Shown here: positions 45,695-54,350 of the stretch, piece after piece
Layout: the number at the start of each line of letters is the position of its first letter
Numbering within the stretch: position 1 is the stretch's first letter
Assembly (NCBI RefSeq): GCF_018918125.1
Contig: NZ_JAHLQA010000007.1
Span: 372,001 to 436,000 of the forward strand
Length of the DNA stretch: 64,000 nucleotides
Origin: Blautia sp. MSJ-19
GTDB lineage: Bacteria > Bacillota > Clostridia > Lachnospirales > Lachnospiraceae
Direction: 5' to 3'
Notes under the pieces: generated by a model
The model's database searches: none
What the model saw: the letters and a program-made list of their open reading frames with translations, nothing else
Told to the model about the DNA's origin: nothing
Position numbers and translations under genes: made by a program

Positions 45695-47200
45695 GTGTCT
45701 GAATATGTTCTTGAACTTAAAGGCATAACAAAGATTTTCCCGGGCGTTAAGGCACTGAACAATGTGCAGTTCCAGTTAAAACCTGGCGAAGTTCACGCAC
45801 TTATGGGTGAAAACGGTGCTGGTAAATCAACATTTATTAAGGTTATTACCGGTGTACATAAGGCAGAAGAAGGCGAGATGTTCTTAAATGGACAGAAGGT
45901 GGATTTCAAAGGACCGAAAGATGCACAGGCAGCAGGTATTGCAGCCGTATATCAGCATCCGACATCTTATCCGCATCTGACCGTTGCAGAAAATATTTTC
46001 ATGGGTCACGAGATCATCAAAAACAGAATGATCCAGTGGAAAGCCATGAACACAGAAGCGAACAAACTTCTGAAACAGCTGGATGCAGACTTTGATGCAA
46101 CAGCAGAAATGGGTACTTTGAGTGTTGCTCAGCAGCAGATGGTTGAGATTGCAAAGGCAATGTCCACCAACGCAAGAATCATCATTCTTGATGAGCCTAC
46201 TGCAGCACTGACAAGATCTGAATCCGAAAAACTTTACACACTGGTTGATAAATTAAAAGCTGACGGAGTTTCCATCATCTTCATTTCTCATCGTTTTGAA
46301 GATATGTACCGTCTGGCAAGCAGAGTTACTGTATTCCGTGATTCTCAGTACATCGGAACTTATGATGTAGACGGAATTACAAATGCAGATCTGATCAAGG
46401 CAATGGTTGGTCGTGAGATCAAAGACCTGTTCCCGAAACCGGAAGTAAAACTGGGAGATGAGATGCTCAAGATTGAGAATCTTTCCAGAACAGGTTATTT
46501 CAAAGACGTATCCTTCAGTGTTCGTGCAGGTGAGATCCTCGGACTTACCGGTCTGGTAGGTGCAGGACGTACCGAAACTGTAGAAGCTGTCTGTGGTATT
46601 ACACAGCCGGATTCCGGTAAGGTTTACCTGGAAGGCAAAGAAGTTCACATCAAACAGCCGTCCGATGCAATGGAAAAAGGTATCATCCTTCTTCCGGAAG
46701 ACCGTCAGAAAGAAGGTCTGATCATGAGCTGGGGACTTGGAAGAAACGTAACACTTCCTACCATCAGCAAATATGCAAAGAGCGGTATCAATGATGAGAA
46801 GACAGAGCGTGATCTTGCAAAGAAACTTCTTGAAGAGGTTGATACAAAAGCAGTTGATATCTTCCAGCCGGCAAGCTCTCTTTCCGGTGGTAACCAGCAG
46901 AAAGTTGTTGTTGCCAAGGCTCTTAGCCAGGAAATGAAAGTTGTTATCATGGATGAGCCTACCAAAGGTGTAGACGTAGGTGCAAAAGCTGAGATCTATG
47001 CGATCATGGGTGACCTTGCAAAGAAAGGATATGCAATTATCCTGATTTCTTCCGAAATGCCGGAGATCCTTGGTATGGCAGACCGTATCGTCGTTATGTG
47101 TAACGGACGTAAGACCGGTGAGCTGAACCGTGGCGAAGCTACACAGGAGAGAATCCTTGAACTCGCAATGGAAAAAGGACATACAGGGGGTGCTGAATAA
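45695..47200 (+). CDS. rhaT: Rhamnose-type sugar ABC transporter ATPase
   Basis: The 501-residue dual ATPase has Walker A GENGAGKST near residue 38, the LSVAQQQMVEIAKAMSTNAR signature, IIILDEPTAALT, and in the second half GLVGAGRTETVEAV, LSGGNQQKVVVAKAL and VVIMDEPTKGVD. I set the start at GTG 45695 after GGGAGGAAAG; the frame extends far upstream into the divergent gene and promoter, which is not plausible coding. The stop overlaps the next ATG by 1 bp. The rhamnose assignment rests on the binding protein at 49356. Confidence 0.88.
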   Translation: MSEYVLELKGITKIFPGVKALNNVQFQLKPGEVHALMGENGAGKSTFIKVITGVHKAEEGEMFLNGQKVDFKGPKDAQAAGIAAVYQHPTSYPHLTVAENIFMGHEIIKNRMIQWKAMNTEANKLLKQLDADFDATAEMGTLSVAQQQMVEIAKAMSTNARIIILDEPTAALTRSESEKLYTLVDKLKADGVSIIFISHRFEDMYRLASRVTVFRDSQYIGTYDVDGITNADLIKAMVGREIKDLFPKPEVKLGDEMLKIENLSRTGYFKDVSFSVRAGEILGLTGLVGAGRTETVEAVCGITQPDSGKVYLEGKEVHIKQPSDAMEKGIILLPEDRQKEGLIMSWGLGRNVTLPTISKYAKSGINDEKTERDLAKKLLEEVDTKAVDIFQPASSLSGGNQQKVVVAKALSQEMKVVIMDEPTKGVDVGAKAEIYAIMGDLAKKGYAIILISSEMPEILGMADRIVVMCNGRKTGELNRGEATQERILELAMEKGHTGGAE

Positions 47201-48195
47201 TGGAAAAGAAGTCAGTCATGAAAAAGATCACAGGCTCCCGTGAAGCACTGCTCGCAGTTGTCCTGATCGTTCTTTTTGTAGTCATTACAGCAATCAACCC
47301 ATCATTCCTGACACCTAAGTCACTGATGGATATGCTGAAAAATAACGCAGTAACAATGGTAATGTCACTTGGTATGCTTTGTGTAATGCTTGTTGGCGGT
47401 ATTGATATTTCTATCATGTCAACACTTGCACTTTCCGGTATGAGCATTGGTATGCTTCTGAAATACGGACATATCTCCAGCACACCGCTTGCATTCCTGA
47501 TCGCAATTGTGATCGGTATCGCATGTGGAGCAGTTGTAGGTCTGATCATTTCAAGAGCAGATGTTCCTCCGATCATCGCAACCATGGGCTTCATGTACAT
47601 CTACCGTGCACTTGGTTATCAGGTATCCCACGGTGGTGAATGGGCAAGTGCAGCAGCACTTGGTAACTTCAAGAATTTTGCAACAACAAAATTCCTTGGA
47701 CTGAATGCAGTCATCTGGGTAATCATTGTATGCTATATCTTCTTCTTCTGGTTCATGAAATGGACGAGAACAGGACGTATGATCTATGCAGTCGGAAGTA
47801 ACCCGAGTGCAGCAGAAGTATCCGGTATCAACGTAAAGAATATCAAACTTCTTGTTTATACCATCATGGGTCTTCTTGCAGGTCTTGGCGGAGCTCTTCA
47901 GGTTTCTGTATATGCATCCGCAATGCCTGATATGCAGTACGGCGGTGAGATGGACGTTATCGCAGCCTGCGTTATCGGTGGTGTAAGCATGAGCGGTGGA
48001 CGTGGTACAGTAATTGGTGCTTTACTTGGATCCCTGATCCTTGCAACAATCGCAAAAGCACTTCCGCTGATCCCATTCTTCAACCAGTTATGGCTGAACA
48101 CAATCAAGGGTATTATCATCCTTGTCGTAGTAGTAATGAACGTAATCCTGCAGCGTATCGCTGATAAGAATGCACTGAAAGGAAGGGAGATGTAA
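47200..48195 (+). CDS. rhaP: Rhamnose-type ABC transporter permease
   Basis: The 331-residue RbsC-family permease (VGGIDISIMSTLALSGMSIG near 66; CVIGGVSMSGGRGTVIGALL near 260) has multiple membrane segments. Co-translated with the ATPase (1-bp overlap). Confidence 0.85.
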   Translation: MEKKSVMKKITGSREALLAVVLIVLFVVITAINPSFLTPKSLMDMLKNNAVTMVMSLGMLCVMLVGGIDISIMSTLALSGMSIGMLLKYGHISSTPLAFLIAIVIGIACGAVVGLIISRADVPPIIATMGFMYIYRALGYQVSHGGEWASAAALGNFKNFATTKFLGLNAVIWVIIVCYIFFFWFMKWTRTGRMIYAVGSNPSAAEVSGINVKNIKLLVYTIMGLLAGLGGALQVSVYASAMPDMQYGGEMDVIAACVIGGVSMSGGRGTVIGALLGSLILATIAKALPLIPFFNQLWLNTIKGIIILVVVVMNVILQRIADKNALKGREM

Positions 48196-48197
48196 TC

Positions 48198-49205
48198 ATG
48201 GCTGGAAAATCTGGAAGAAGTATTAATAATGTACCGGAAAGCCCAGTGAAGAAAATGATCTTCTCCTGGGAGGGAATATTGGTTTTACTGTTCATCGCAG
48301 TCAATATTTTCTGTGCAATGTTTTCTGAATATTATAACCTGAGCAGTCTGCTCCGTCAGATGCCGGTTTACCTGGCAGAAGTATTCATGATGCTGCCGAT
48401 GGCATACATCCTGGTACTTGGCGAGATCGATATCTCCGTAGGTGCGATCGTTTGCCTCTCTGCAACAATGAGCTGTATCGTGTGCAATACAAATGCACCA
48501 TTTATCGTAGTTGTTATCACAGCACTTGGTGTTGGTACGATCTGCGGTGCGATCAATGGTTTCATCCTGACAAAATTCCAGGAACTGCCTCCAATGATCG
48601 TAACACTGGCAACACAGATCATCTTCCGTGGTATCTCCGAGATCGTTCTTGGAAGCGGCGGTAGTATTTCCGCAAGCAACACAGATGGTTTCCGTGCAAT
48701 CGGCGGAAAAGTTGGAAGTGTTCCATACATCCTGTTCCTCGTAGTGATCCTTTCAGTGATCTTTGCCGTAATCTTAGGCAAGAGTACATTTGGACGCCGT
48801 GTATATGCAATCGGTACAAACCGTCTGACAGCATATTACTCAGGTGTACATGTACAGAAGATCCGTTTCATCATCTACACCATCATGGGTACAGTTTCCG
48901 GACTGTGTGCACTGTTCCTGGTATCTTCTTCATACGGTGCAAATACAACAACCGGTAACGGATTTGAAATGGATGCCATCGCAATGGCAGTATTCGGAGG
49001 TATCTCCTCTACAGGTGGTAAAGGTAATATTGCAGGTGGATTTATTTCCGCATTCATTATCGTTTGCCTTCGTGTAGGTCTTGGTCAGAGAAACGTCAAT
49101 GCACAGGTTATCCTGCTGATCATCGGTGTTCTCCTGATCGCAGCAGTAGCTCTTCCGAACATCATCGGAAATGTAAAAAAAGCAGTAAGCATGAAGAAAA
49201 ACTAA
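48198..49205 (+). CDS. rhaQ: Rhamnose-type ABC transporter permease (second)
   Basis: The 335-residue permease is a paralogue of the preceding one (LGEIDISVGAIVCLSATMSC near 74; FGGISSTGGKGNIAGGFISA near 267). It starts 2 bp after the preceding stop and presumably forms a heterodimer with it. Confidence 0.85.
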   Translation: MAGKSGRSINNVPESPVKKMIFSWEGILVLLFIAVNIFCAMFSEYYNLSSLLRQMPVYLAEVFMMLPMAYILVLGEIDISVGAIVCLSATMSCIVCNTNAPFIVVVITALGVGTICGAINGFILTKFQELPPMIVTLATQIIFRGISEIVLGSGGSISASNTDGFRAIGGKVGSVPYILFLVVILSVIFAVILGKSTFGRRVYAIGTNRLTAYYSGVHVQKIRFIIYTIMGTVSGLCALFLVSSSYGANTTTGNGFEMDAIAMAVFGGISSTGGKGNIAGGFISAFIIVCLRVGLGQRNVNAQVILLIIGVLLIAAVALPNIIGNVKKAVSMKKN

Positions 49206-49246
49206 ATATAATACTAGGGTTAAAAATTCCGGATCCGTATATGAGC

Positions 49247-49276
49247 TTGCTCATATGTGGATAAAGGTAGTATACT
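49247..49276 (+). promoter_or_regulatory. Putative separate promoter for the binding-protein gene
   Basis: TTGCTC, 18-bp spacer, TATACT, overlapping an ATATGAGC-TT-GCTCATAT palindrome. A second CTGCTC/GAGCAG hairpin lies in the leader (about 49291-49315). It would allow extra expression of the binding protein over the permeases. Confidence 0.4.
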
Positions 49277-49355
49277 AATTAAGTAAGTGGCTGCTCTCTT
49301 GTAGCAGGGGAGCAGTTGCAAATAAAAAACTATATTTCCAAGGGAGGAAAACAAA

Positions 49356-50384
49356 ATGAACAAAAAAGTTATTAGCGCACTTCTTTGTGGAGCAATGGTA
49401 CTCGGCTGTGCAGCACCTGTAATGGCAGCTGACAAAGCAGGAGACGGACAGAAAATCGCACTGGTTGGTAAATCCGCAGGTAACGCATTCTTCGAAATCG
49501 CTGCAAAAGCATTCAAAGAAACAGCAGAAGCTGAAGGTGCAACTGTAGATGTTGTTTATCCAGAAGCTGCAACAGCTGATGCTCAGATCAAAGTTCTTGA
49601 CAACCTGATCTCCCAGCAGCCAGATGCAATCTGCATCTCCGCAAACGACGTTAACGCTCTTCAGGCTAAACTGGAAGAAGCTATGGACGCTGGAATCAAA
49701 GTATCTTCCTTCGACTCCGCTCCAAATAAAGACAGCCGTCAGGTATTCGTAAACCAGGCTGGTACACAGGCAGTTGGACAGGCTCTTATGGATGCAGTTC
49801 TTGACATCTCCGGTGGAGAAGGACAGTTCGCTATCCTTTCTGCAACATCTCAGTCTGCAAACCAGAACGCTTGGATCGACGCTATGAAATCCATCATGGA
49901 AGGCGATGAGAAATACAGCAAACTGGAACTTGTAGAAGTAGCTTATGGTGATGACGAACCTCAGAAATCTACAGACCAGACAGCAGCTCTTCTTCAGAAC
50001 TACCCAGATCTGAAAGTTATCTGCGCACCTACAACAGTTGGTATCGCTGCAGCTGCTAAATACCTTCAGGACAACGAATCTGCTTGCAAACTGACAGGTC
50101 TTGGACTTCCATCTGAAATGGTTGAGTACACAGGCGATGACGATGCACATTCCTGCCCATACTTCTATCTGTGGGATATGGAAGGCCTTGGAAAACTTTC
50201 CGCATATGCAACAATGGCACTTGTAAAAGGTGACATCACTGGTGCAGTTGACGAAACATTCACAGCTGGCGATATGGGTGAATACACAATCACAACAGCT
50301 GATGACGAAGGAACAGAAATCGTTCTTGGTGAGCCACTTCAGTTCACACCAGAAAACGTTGAAGAGTACGCAGCACTGTACTAA
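49356..50384 (+). CDS. rhaS: Rhamnose-type sugar-binding protein
   Basis: The 342-residue secreted protein has a signal peptide (MNKKVISALLCGAMVLGC...). Cleavage could occur after VMA, or as a lipoprotein at Cys18 (VLGC, a weak lipobox). The mature part resembles RhaS-type rhamnose-binding proteins as I recall them: LVGKSAGNAFFEIAAKAF, KLELVEVAYGDDEPQKS and CAPTTVGIAAAAKYL. It delivers the sugar to the permeases at 47200-49205. A terminator follows at 50438. Confidence 0.85.
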   Translation: MNKKVISALLCGAMVLGCAAPVMAADKAGDGQKIALVGKSAGNAFFEIAAKAFKETAEAEGATVDVVYPEAATADAQIKVLDNLISQQPDAICISANDVNALQAKLEEAMDAGIKVSSFDSAPNKDSRQVFVNQAGTQAVGQALMDAVLDISGGEGQFAILSATSQSANQNAWIDAMKSIMEGDEKYSKLELVEVAYGDDEPQKSTDQTAALLQNYPDLKVICAPTTVGIAAAAKYLQDNESACKLTGLGLPSEMVEYTGDDDAHSCPYFYLWDMEGLGKLSAYATMALVKGDITGAVDETFTAGDMGEYTITTADDEGTEIVLGEPLQFTPENVEEYAALY

Positions 50385-50437
50385 TCAGTACGCTTAAAAA
50401 GCTAAAGTTTTTCTGAATATGATAAATCCTTAAAAGA

Positions 50438-50470
50438 CAGGGCGGAGCCGTAAGGCTTCGCTCTGTTTTT
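50438..50470 (+). terminator. Intrinsic terminator of the rhamnose-type importer operon
   Basis: CAGGGCGGAGCC-GTAA-GGCTTCGCTCTG stem with GT pairs, then TTTTT. Confidence 0.9.
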
Positions 50471-50620
50471 GTGATTATGGGGATGTCGGCATCGGATTGG
50501 ATAAATCTCTTGTTTCTCGATGTTGGGGATCTATTGCTTTATAATGTCCGGGCATGGTAGAATAAAGAAAGTAAATTACTGTGCTTAGAATATCGGCAGC
50601 AAAGAAAGCGGGAGTAGCAG

Positions 50621-51604
50621 ATGCGGCAGGCTTTATTGGATCATTTAAGAGTTATTACAAAAGAAGAACAGCGTATTCTGGACGGCGTGGCAGAGGTGGA
50701 TAAGGATTTGTACACCTCCGGTAAGGATTTCACCGTGGACAGTGCCAAGATGCTCAGCGAAGGAAAACTGATCGCAGTGCGCACACATACGCGATTCGTC
50801 CATTTTCCATCTCATCGGCACAATTTTATCGAGGTGCTTTATGTCTGTCAGGGGCAGCTTACAAACATCATTGGTGGTAAAGAAGTCGTGATTCGTGAGG
50901 GAGAACTGCTTTTTCTGAACCAGTTTACCAGACATGAAATCCTTCCGGCAGGAGAGGGTGATATCGCAATCAACTTTATGATTCTTCCGGAGTTTTTTGA
51001 TGTGGCATATACGATGGCGGGGAATAATAATGTGCTTGCAGATTTTCTGGTCAATGTGCTCAGACAGGATGAGGAGCGTGGAGAATATTTGCATTTTAAG
51101 GTTGCAGAAGTGTTGCAGATTCAGAATCTTCTGGAAAACATGATTTACTCTCTCGTAACCGGCAAAGGCGATCAGAACCGGATCAACCAGACAACGATGG
51201 GGCTTATTTTCCTCTATCTGCTGGAATCTGTACAGTATGCGGAGATGCGTCTCCCAAACCAGTATGAAAATATGATCGCAATGACGACACTCGATTATAT
51301 CGAACAGCAGTACAGGACTGCTACACTGACCGAACTTTGTGAGAAACTGCATCTTCCAATGCACATGCTGAGCAAGATGATCAAGAAAAATACAGGATTT
51401 AATTTCAAGGAATTGCTCCAGCGTAAACGACTGAACAAAGCGGTGGAGCTGATGTGTGAGACAGACCTTCCGATCAGCGACATCATTGCAGCGGTTGGCT
51501 ACGAGAACGGAAGTTATTTCCACCGTGTGTTCAAAGAACGGTATCACACCACACCGAGGGCTTTTCGCGTGGCAAATGGCAAAGAAGAGCGCGTGAGATT
51601 GTGA
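50621..51604 (+). CDS. AraC-family regulator with N-terminal cupin
   Basis: The 327-residue protein has a cupin sugar-sensing domain (FPSHRHNFIEVLYVCQGQL near 65, FLNQFTRHEILPAG near 104) and a C-terminal AraC helix-turn-helix (LTELCEKLHLPMHMLSKMIK; GYENGSYFHRVFKERYHTTP). It probably senses the imported sugar and controls the rhaB/importer genes, alongside the YesM/YesN pair. A TATAAT box stands at 50540-50545 without a convincing -35. Confidence 0.88.
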   Translation: MRQALLDHLRVITKEEQRILDGVAEVDKDLYTSGKDFTVDSAKMLSEGKLIAVRTHTRFVHFPSHRHNFIEVLYVCQGQLTNIIGGKEVVIREGELLFLNQFTRHEILPAGEGDIAINFMILPEFFDVAYTMAGNNNVLADFLVNVLRQDEERGEYLHFKVAEVLQIQNLLENMIYSLVTGKGDQNRINQTTMGLIFLYLLESVQYAEMRLPNQYENMIAMTTLDYIEQQYRTATLTELCEKLHLPMHMLSKMIKKNTGFNFKELLQRKRLNKAVELMCETDLPISDIIAAVGYENGSYFHRVFKERYHTTPRAFRVANGKEERVRL

Positions 51605-51652
51605 GACAGTTGGGTGGTAGCGAAAAATTGATTGTGCTTTATAAAGAATAAA

Positions 51653-51705
51653 AAAGGGACATGTAGATGTAATGAAATACATTTGCACGTCCCTTAGATT
51701 TTATT
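51653..51705. terminator. Bidirectional intrinsic terminator
   Basis: AAGGGACATG ... CACGTCCCTT stem with an inner ATGTA/TACAT helix. T-rich tracts follow on both strands, between the convergent AraC gene and the bile salt hydrolase operon. The remaining ~140 bp to 51844 show nothing else. Confidence 0.8.
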
Positions 51706-51844
51706 TTATCATTTGTATCAGACAAGAACTGTCCACAGATTATGTAGAACATGAATGCAGAGAAGCTGCTGTTCTGAATAATTGGAAAAGTTCTCTTTTG
51801 TGTCCTGCTCTTTTGTACATATCTTAAAATCTGTGGTCAGTATA

Positions 51845-52060
51845 TCACATGGCAAGGTTTTTGACAAGCTCGATATCTGACGCTTTTACTTTGAGGTTTG
51901 TCTCGATGACTTTTCCTTCAGCGGTCGTGATCTTAATTTCGATTAAAGTGTCTTCTTTGACAGCGGTGCTGGCTGCCTGAAGAAATTTCGGGAATTTCGG
52001 GTGATTCCGGGTAAAGGTTGCCCAGGAACTTTTAAGCTGCATTAAATTACCAAGATTCAT
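51845..52060 (-). CDS. Small conserved-looking protein of the bile salt hydrolase operon
   Basis: The 71-residue protein (MNLGNLMQLKSSWATFTRNH...) has no signal peptide or membrane segment. It has a hydrophobic/aromatic N-terminal helix followed by a short beta region (IEIKITTAEGKVIETNLKV). A strong AGGAGG site precedes it and it lies 12 bp after the hydrolase gene. I recall similar small proteins in Lachnospiraceae but cannot name a family. Function unknown. Confidence 0.75.
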   Translation of the reverse strand: MNLGNLMQLKSSWATFTRNHPKFPKFLQAASTAVKEDTLIEIKITTAEGKVIETNLKVKASDIELVKNLAM

Positions 52061-52072
52061 GTAAAGTACCTC

Positions 52073-53047
52073 CTAGTTCTGGTAATGAATCTGTTCGCCC
52101 TGGATCACAGGATAACAGATCAAAGTATTGCCATCCAGATTTTCTCTGTGCATATCGACTGCACTGATCTGATGATTTTCGTAAGTTGTATAATAGTAGA
52201 TTCCCTTTGTCGCGTTGCAGCAGGATGTATAGAGCGTGATCTCGTATTTTCCCTCAGCAACTTCGCAGCAACCCCTCTGCTGATCGACAGAACCAAGGAT
52301 ATGGAAAAACTGGCTGACGCTTTCTGTTTCGGAGTCGCCGGAAAAAGAATTCATCTTTGTGAAAGCGACGCGTGCGAAACGGGAAGCAGAAGACAGATCT
52401 CCCGGAAGTCCAAGCGCACCCATTCCGCGGCTGTAGGCAGTAAGTGCCAGATTATCCGCAAAAGTATTCACCGGCTGTTTCGGAGAAAGGTGCATATAGT
52501 TGTTCAGCTGGAACATCTGTTGTGGAAAAGGTGGGTTATTTGTGAGCACACCAACCGGATTATCATAGAGGTGCAGGCCATCTGTCATGGACTCCACTGT
52601 GATGGATCCGGTTTCATCAGAGATGATCCAGTGAAGCTGTGCCAGAGGAAACTGCTCACTGAACGGTGTATTGGCGAGATTCATGTGAGCAAGAAGTTCG
52701 CGTGCTTCTGCAACAGAAGCACACTGGCTTAAGATCCACGGGATAAATTCAAACTGAGCGACATTGTCCGCATCCGGTTTTACATCGGCATAAGCAGCGT
52801 TTCCGACAAAATTCAGACCTGCCATGCCGACACCTTTTTCATTAATGGCATCGTAGTATAAAGGATAATCTCCGGCTACATGTGCCATGCCGATGATTGC
52901 ATAATGCGTTTCTTTTGTACCGGCGTGACGGAAATGGAATGGATAATTCCGCGGGGTGATCGTGACCTGATCGCCGTAGGAAAATTCGTAATCGAGTGTT
53001 CTGCCAAAATAAAAGTCTTTGGTCTTATAAGTTGCGGCTGTACACAT
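52073..53047 (-). CDS. bsh: Choloylglycine (bile salt) hydrolase
   Basis: The 324-residue Ntn-hydrolase begins MCTAATY, so Met removal exposes the nucleophile Cys2. Other active-site residues line up with bile salt hydrolases: Arg16 and Asp19 (FGRTLDYE), Asn79 (GLNFVGNAAY), Asn170 (VGVLTNNPPFP) and Arg223 (GDLSSASRFARVAF). It cleaves glycine or taurine from conjugated bile acids in the cytoplasm; penicillin V acylase is the alternative in this family but the last motif favours bile salts. It sits between an uncharacterised 177-residue protein and a 71-residue protein on one transcript. Confidence 0.9.
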   Translation of the reverse strand: MCTAATYKTKDFYFGRTLDYEFSYGDQVTITPRNYPFHFRHAGTKETHYAIIGMAHVAGDYPLYYDAINEKGVGMAGLNFVGNAAYADVKPDADNVAQFEFIPWILSQCASVAEARELLAHMNLANTPFSEQFPLAQLHWIISDETGSITVESMTDGLHLYDNPVGVLTNNPPFPQQMFQLNNYMHLSPKQPVNTFADNLALTAYSRGMGALGLPGDLSSASRFARVAFTKMNSFSGDSETESVSQFFHILGSVDQQRGCCEVAEGKYEITLYTSCCNATKGIYYYTTYENHQISAVDMHRENLDGNTLICYPVIQGEQIHYQN

Positions 53048-53059
53048 AAACGTTCCTCC

Positions 53060-53593
53060 TTAGAAATCGAAGTCTGCGTAATCTTCCGGAAGAAAACGGT
53101 GATAAATAATATGGCAGCCTTCGTCTTTGAAACAATAGTAGTAAGTATCTTCCGGTTTGTCAGCGAAACGGATCAGGCGGTCAAATTCACCGTTGTTCAT
53201 TTCCTCTGTGATAACATCCTGTGAATAAGTATGGAACAGATCCAGAATTTCATTCATGGTGCAGCCGTGTTTTGCAACTAATTCTACAAGCTGCCGGATG
53301 AATTCATTCGGAGCTGTGTTGTCGTGCACATAGACCGTACCTTCTTCCGGGATGTGAAAACAGAAACGTTCGCCTTTGTGAGAGACTTCGATCTGTCCAA
53401 GTTTTTCTGTGATGGAAGCAGGCAGTGTGTTCAGTCGTTCCTGCATTTCATCAGCACTGTCCCTGGCAGAAAAGAAATGATTCAGGGAAGAGAGCGGATA
53501 GTACAGACGGATATCTTCTTTAAAGAAGCCAAGTTTTGCCTGTTCTTCCTTGATGATGTCGATCAGGTTTCGTTCAAGTTTATCGTAACCCAT
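53060..53593 (-). CDS. Uncharacterised protein, possibly DUF3877-like
   Basis: The 177-residue soluble protein (MGYDKLERNLIDIIKEEQAK...) has a helical N-terminus and a conserved-looking C-terminus (TYYYCFKDEGCHIIYHRF). It resembles, from memory, the DUF3877 family of Clostridia; not verified. First gene of the bile salt hydrolase operon, AGGAGG ribosome site, 12 bp before bsh. Function unknown. Confidence 0.7.
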   Translation of the reverse strand: MGYDKLERNLIDIIKEEQAKLGFFKEDIRLYYPLSSLNHFFSARDSADEMQERLNTLPASITEKLGQIEVSHKGERFCFHIPEEGTVYVHDNTAPNEFIRQLVELVAKHGCTMNEILDLFHTYSQDVITEEMNNGEFDRLIRFADKPEDTYYYCFKDEGCHIIYHRFLPEDYADFDF

Positions 53594-53628
53594 GCCGGGA
53601 AACCTCCTTTATATAAGATGGATTAGTT

Positions 53629-53696
53629 TACAATATGTATTCGACCAGAAGCGCAATGGTCGTAAGCAGTAAGTTAAATTACTGCAACATATTGTA
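53629..53696. promoter_or_regulatory. Three-stem palindromic element at the start of the bsh operon
   Basis: Outer stem TACAATATGT (53629-53638) with ACATATTGTA (53687-53696); inner stems CGACCA/TGGTCG (53642-53662) and GCAGTAA/TTACTGC (53666-53685). All pairs are perfect. On the minus strand the outer right arm contains TACAAT preceded by TGC, an extended -10 box. The inner palindrome would then lie at the transcription start, as an operator. As RNA it would fold as a three-way junction. Confidence 0.6.
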
Positions 53697-53820
53697 GCAG
53701 ATTCATACATAAAATACCAGAGCCGTTCGGAAAAATCCTTCGCCCGTTTGGAAATTTATGTTATTGTTTGCACCATTCATGGGGATATATTTTTCGACAA
53801 AATATTACAAAAAAAGCTCG
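53697..53820. other. Intergenic DNA between divergent promoters
   Basis: AT-rich sequence between the bsh-operon palindromes and the promoter at 53821. I see no gene or repeat in it. Confidence 0.5.
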
Positions 53821-53849
53821 TTGACAGTACCAGAGTGGTAGGGTATCAT
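53821..53849 (+). promoter_or_regulatory. Promoter with palindrome in the spacer, before the Spx/ArsC-like gene
   Basis: TTGACA (53821-53826), 17 bp, TATCAT (53844-53849). The spacer contains TACCA-GAG-TGGTA (53828-53840), a position used by spacer-binding regulators. The leader to the gene is about 140 nt. Confidence 0.6.
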
Positions 53850-53994
53850 AGAACAAAAGAGACTTGATGCATCTACAGACAGATCTTTATACAAAATCTT
53901 GGCACATCGCCGATATTTTTCATTGAGGATAAAATTTATATGGCAGTGCTGAGAAATAAAAATCTTGCCTGCCATTAAGAAGGGAGAAATCGCT

Positions 53995-54348
53995 ATGTTA
54001 GTTTTGGTATATCGTAAATGCAGCACCTGTCAGAGAGCACTTAAATGGCTTGACGAACACAAAATCTTTTTTGAGGAGCGTGCGATCGTAGAAGAAAATC
54101 CTACATATGAAGAACTCAAAGAATGGTATGGAAGGAGCGGAATGCCACTTAAAAAATTCTTCAATACCAGCGGAATGCTTTACAAGCAGATGAATCTTAA
54201 GGATAAGCTTCCGGAGATGACAGAAGACGAACAGTTAAAACTTCTTGCGACGAATGGTATGCTTGTCAAACGCCCGCTTGTGGTCGGCGAAGATTTTATT
54301 CTGACAGGATTCCGTGAGAAAGAGTGGGAAGAAAAGATTCGGGGGTAG
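53995..54348 (+). CDS. ArsC/Spx-family protein
   Basis: The 117-residue thioredoxin-fold protein has the redox pair Cys9-x-x-Cys12 (MLVLVYRKCSTCQRALKWLD) and the family segment FNTSGMLYK near 57. Members are arsenate-reductase-like (YffB) or Spx/MgsR stress regulators that bind RNA polymerase; the N-terminal CxxC resembles Spx/MgsR. I use ATG 53995 after AGGGAG; the longer frame from TTG 53965 has no ribosome site. Confidence 0.82.
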   Translation: MLVLVYRKCSTCQRALKWLDEHKIFFEERAIVEENPTYEELKEWYGRSGMPLKKFFNTSGMLYKQMNLKDKLPEMTEDEQLKLLATNGMLVKRPLVVGEDFILTGFREKEWEEKIRG

Positions 54349-54350
54349 GT

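Noticed and set aside
53629-53696. Purine riboswitch (three-way junction of similar size)
   Set aside because: The conserved junction bases of the purine aptamer are missing, and the minus-strand -10 box falls inside the outer arm.
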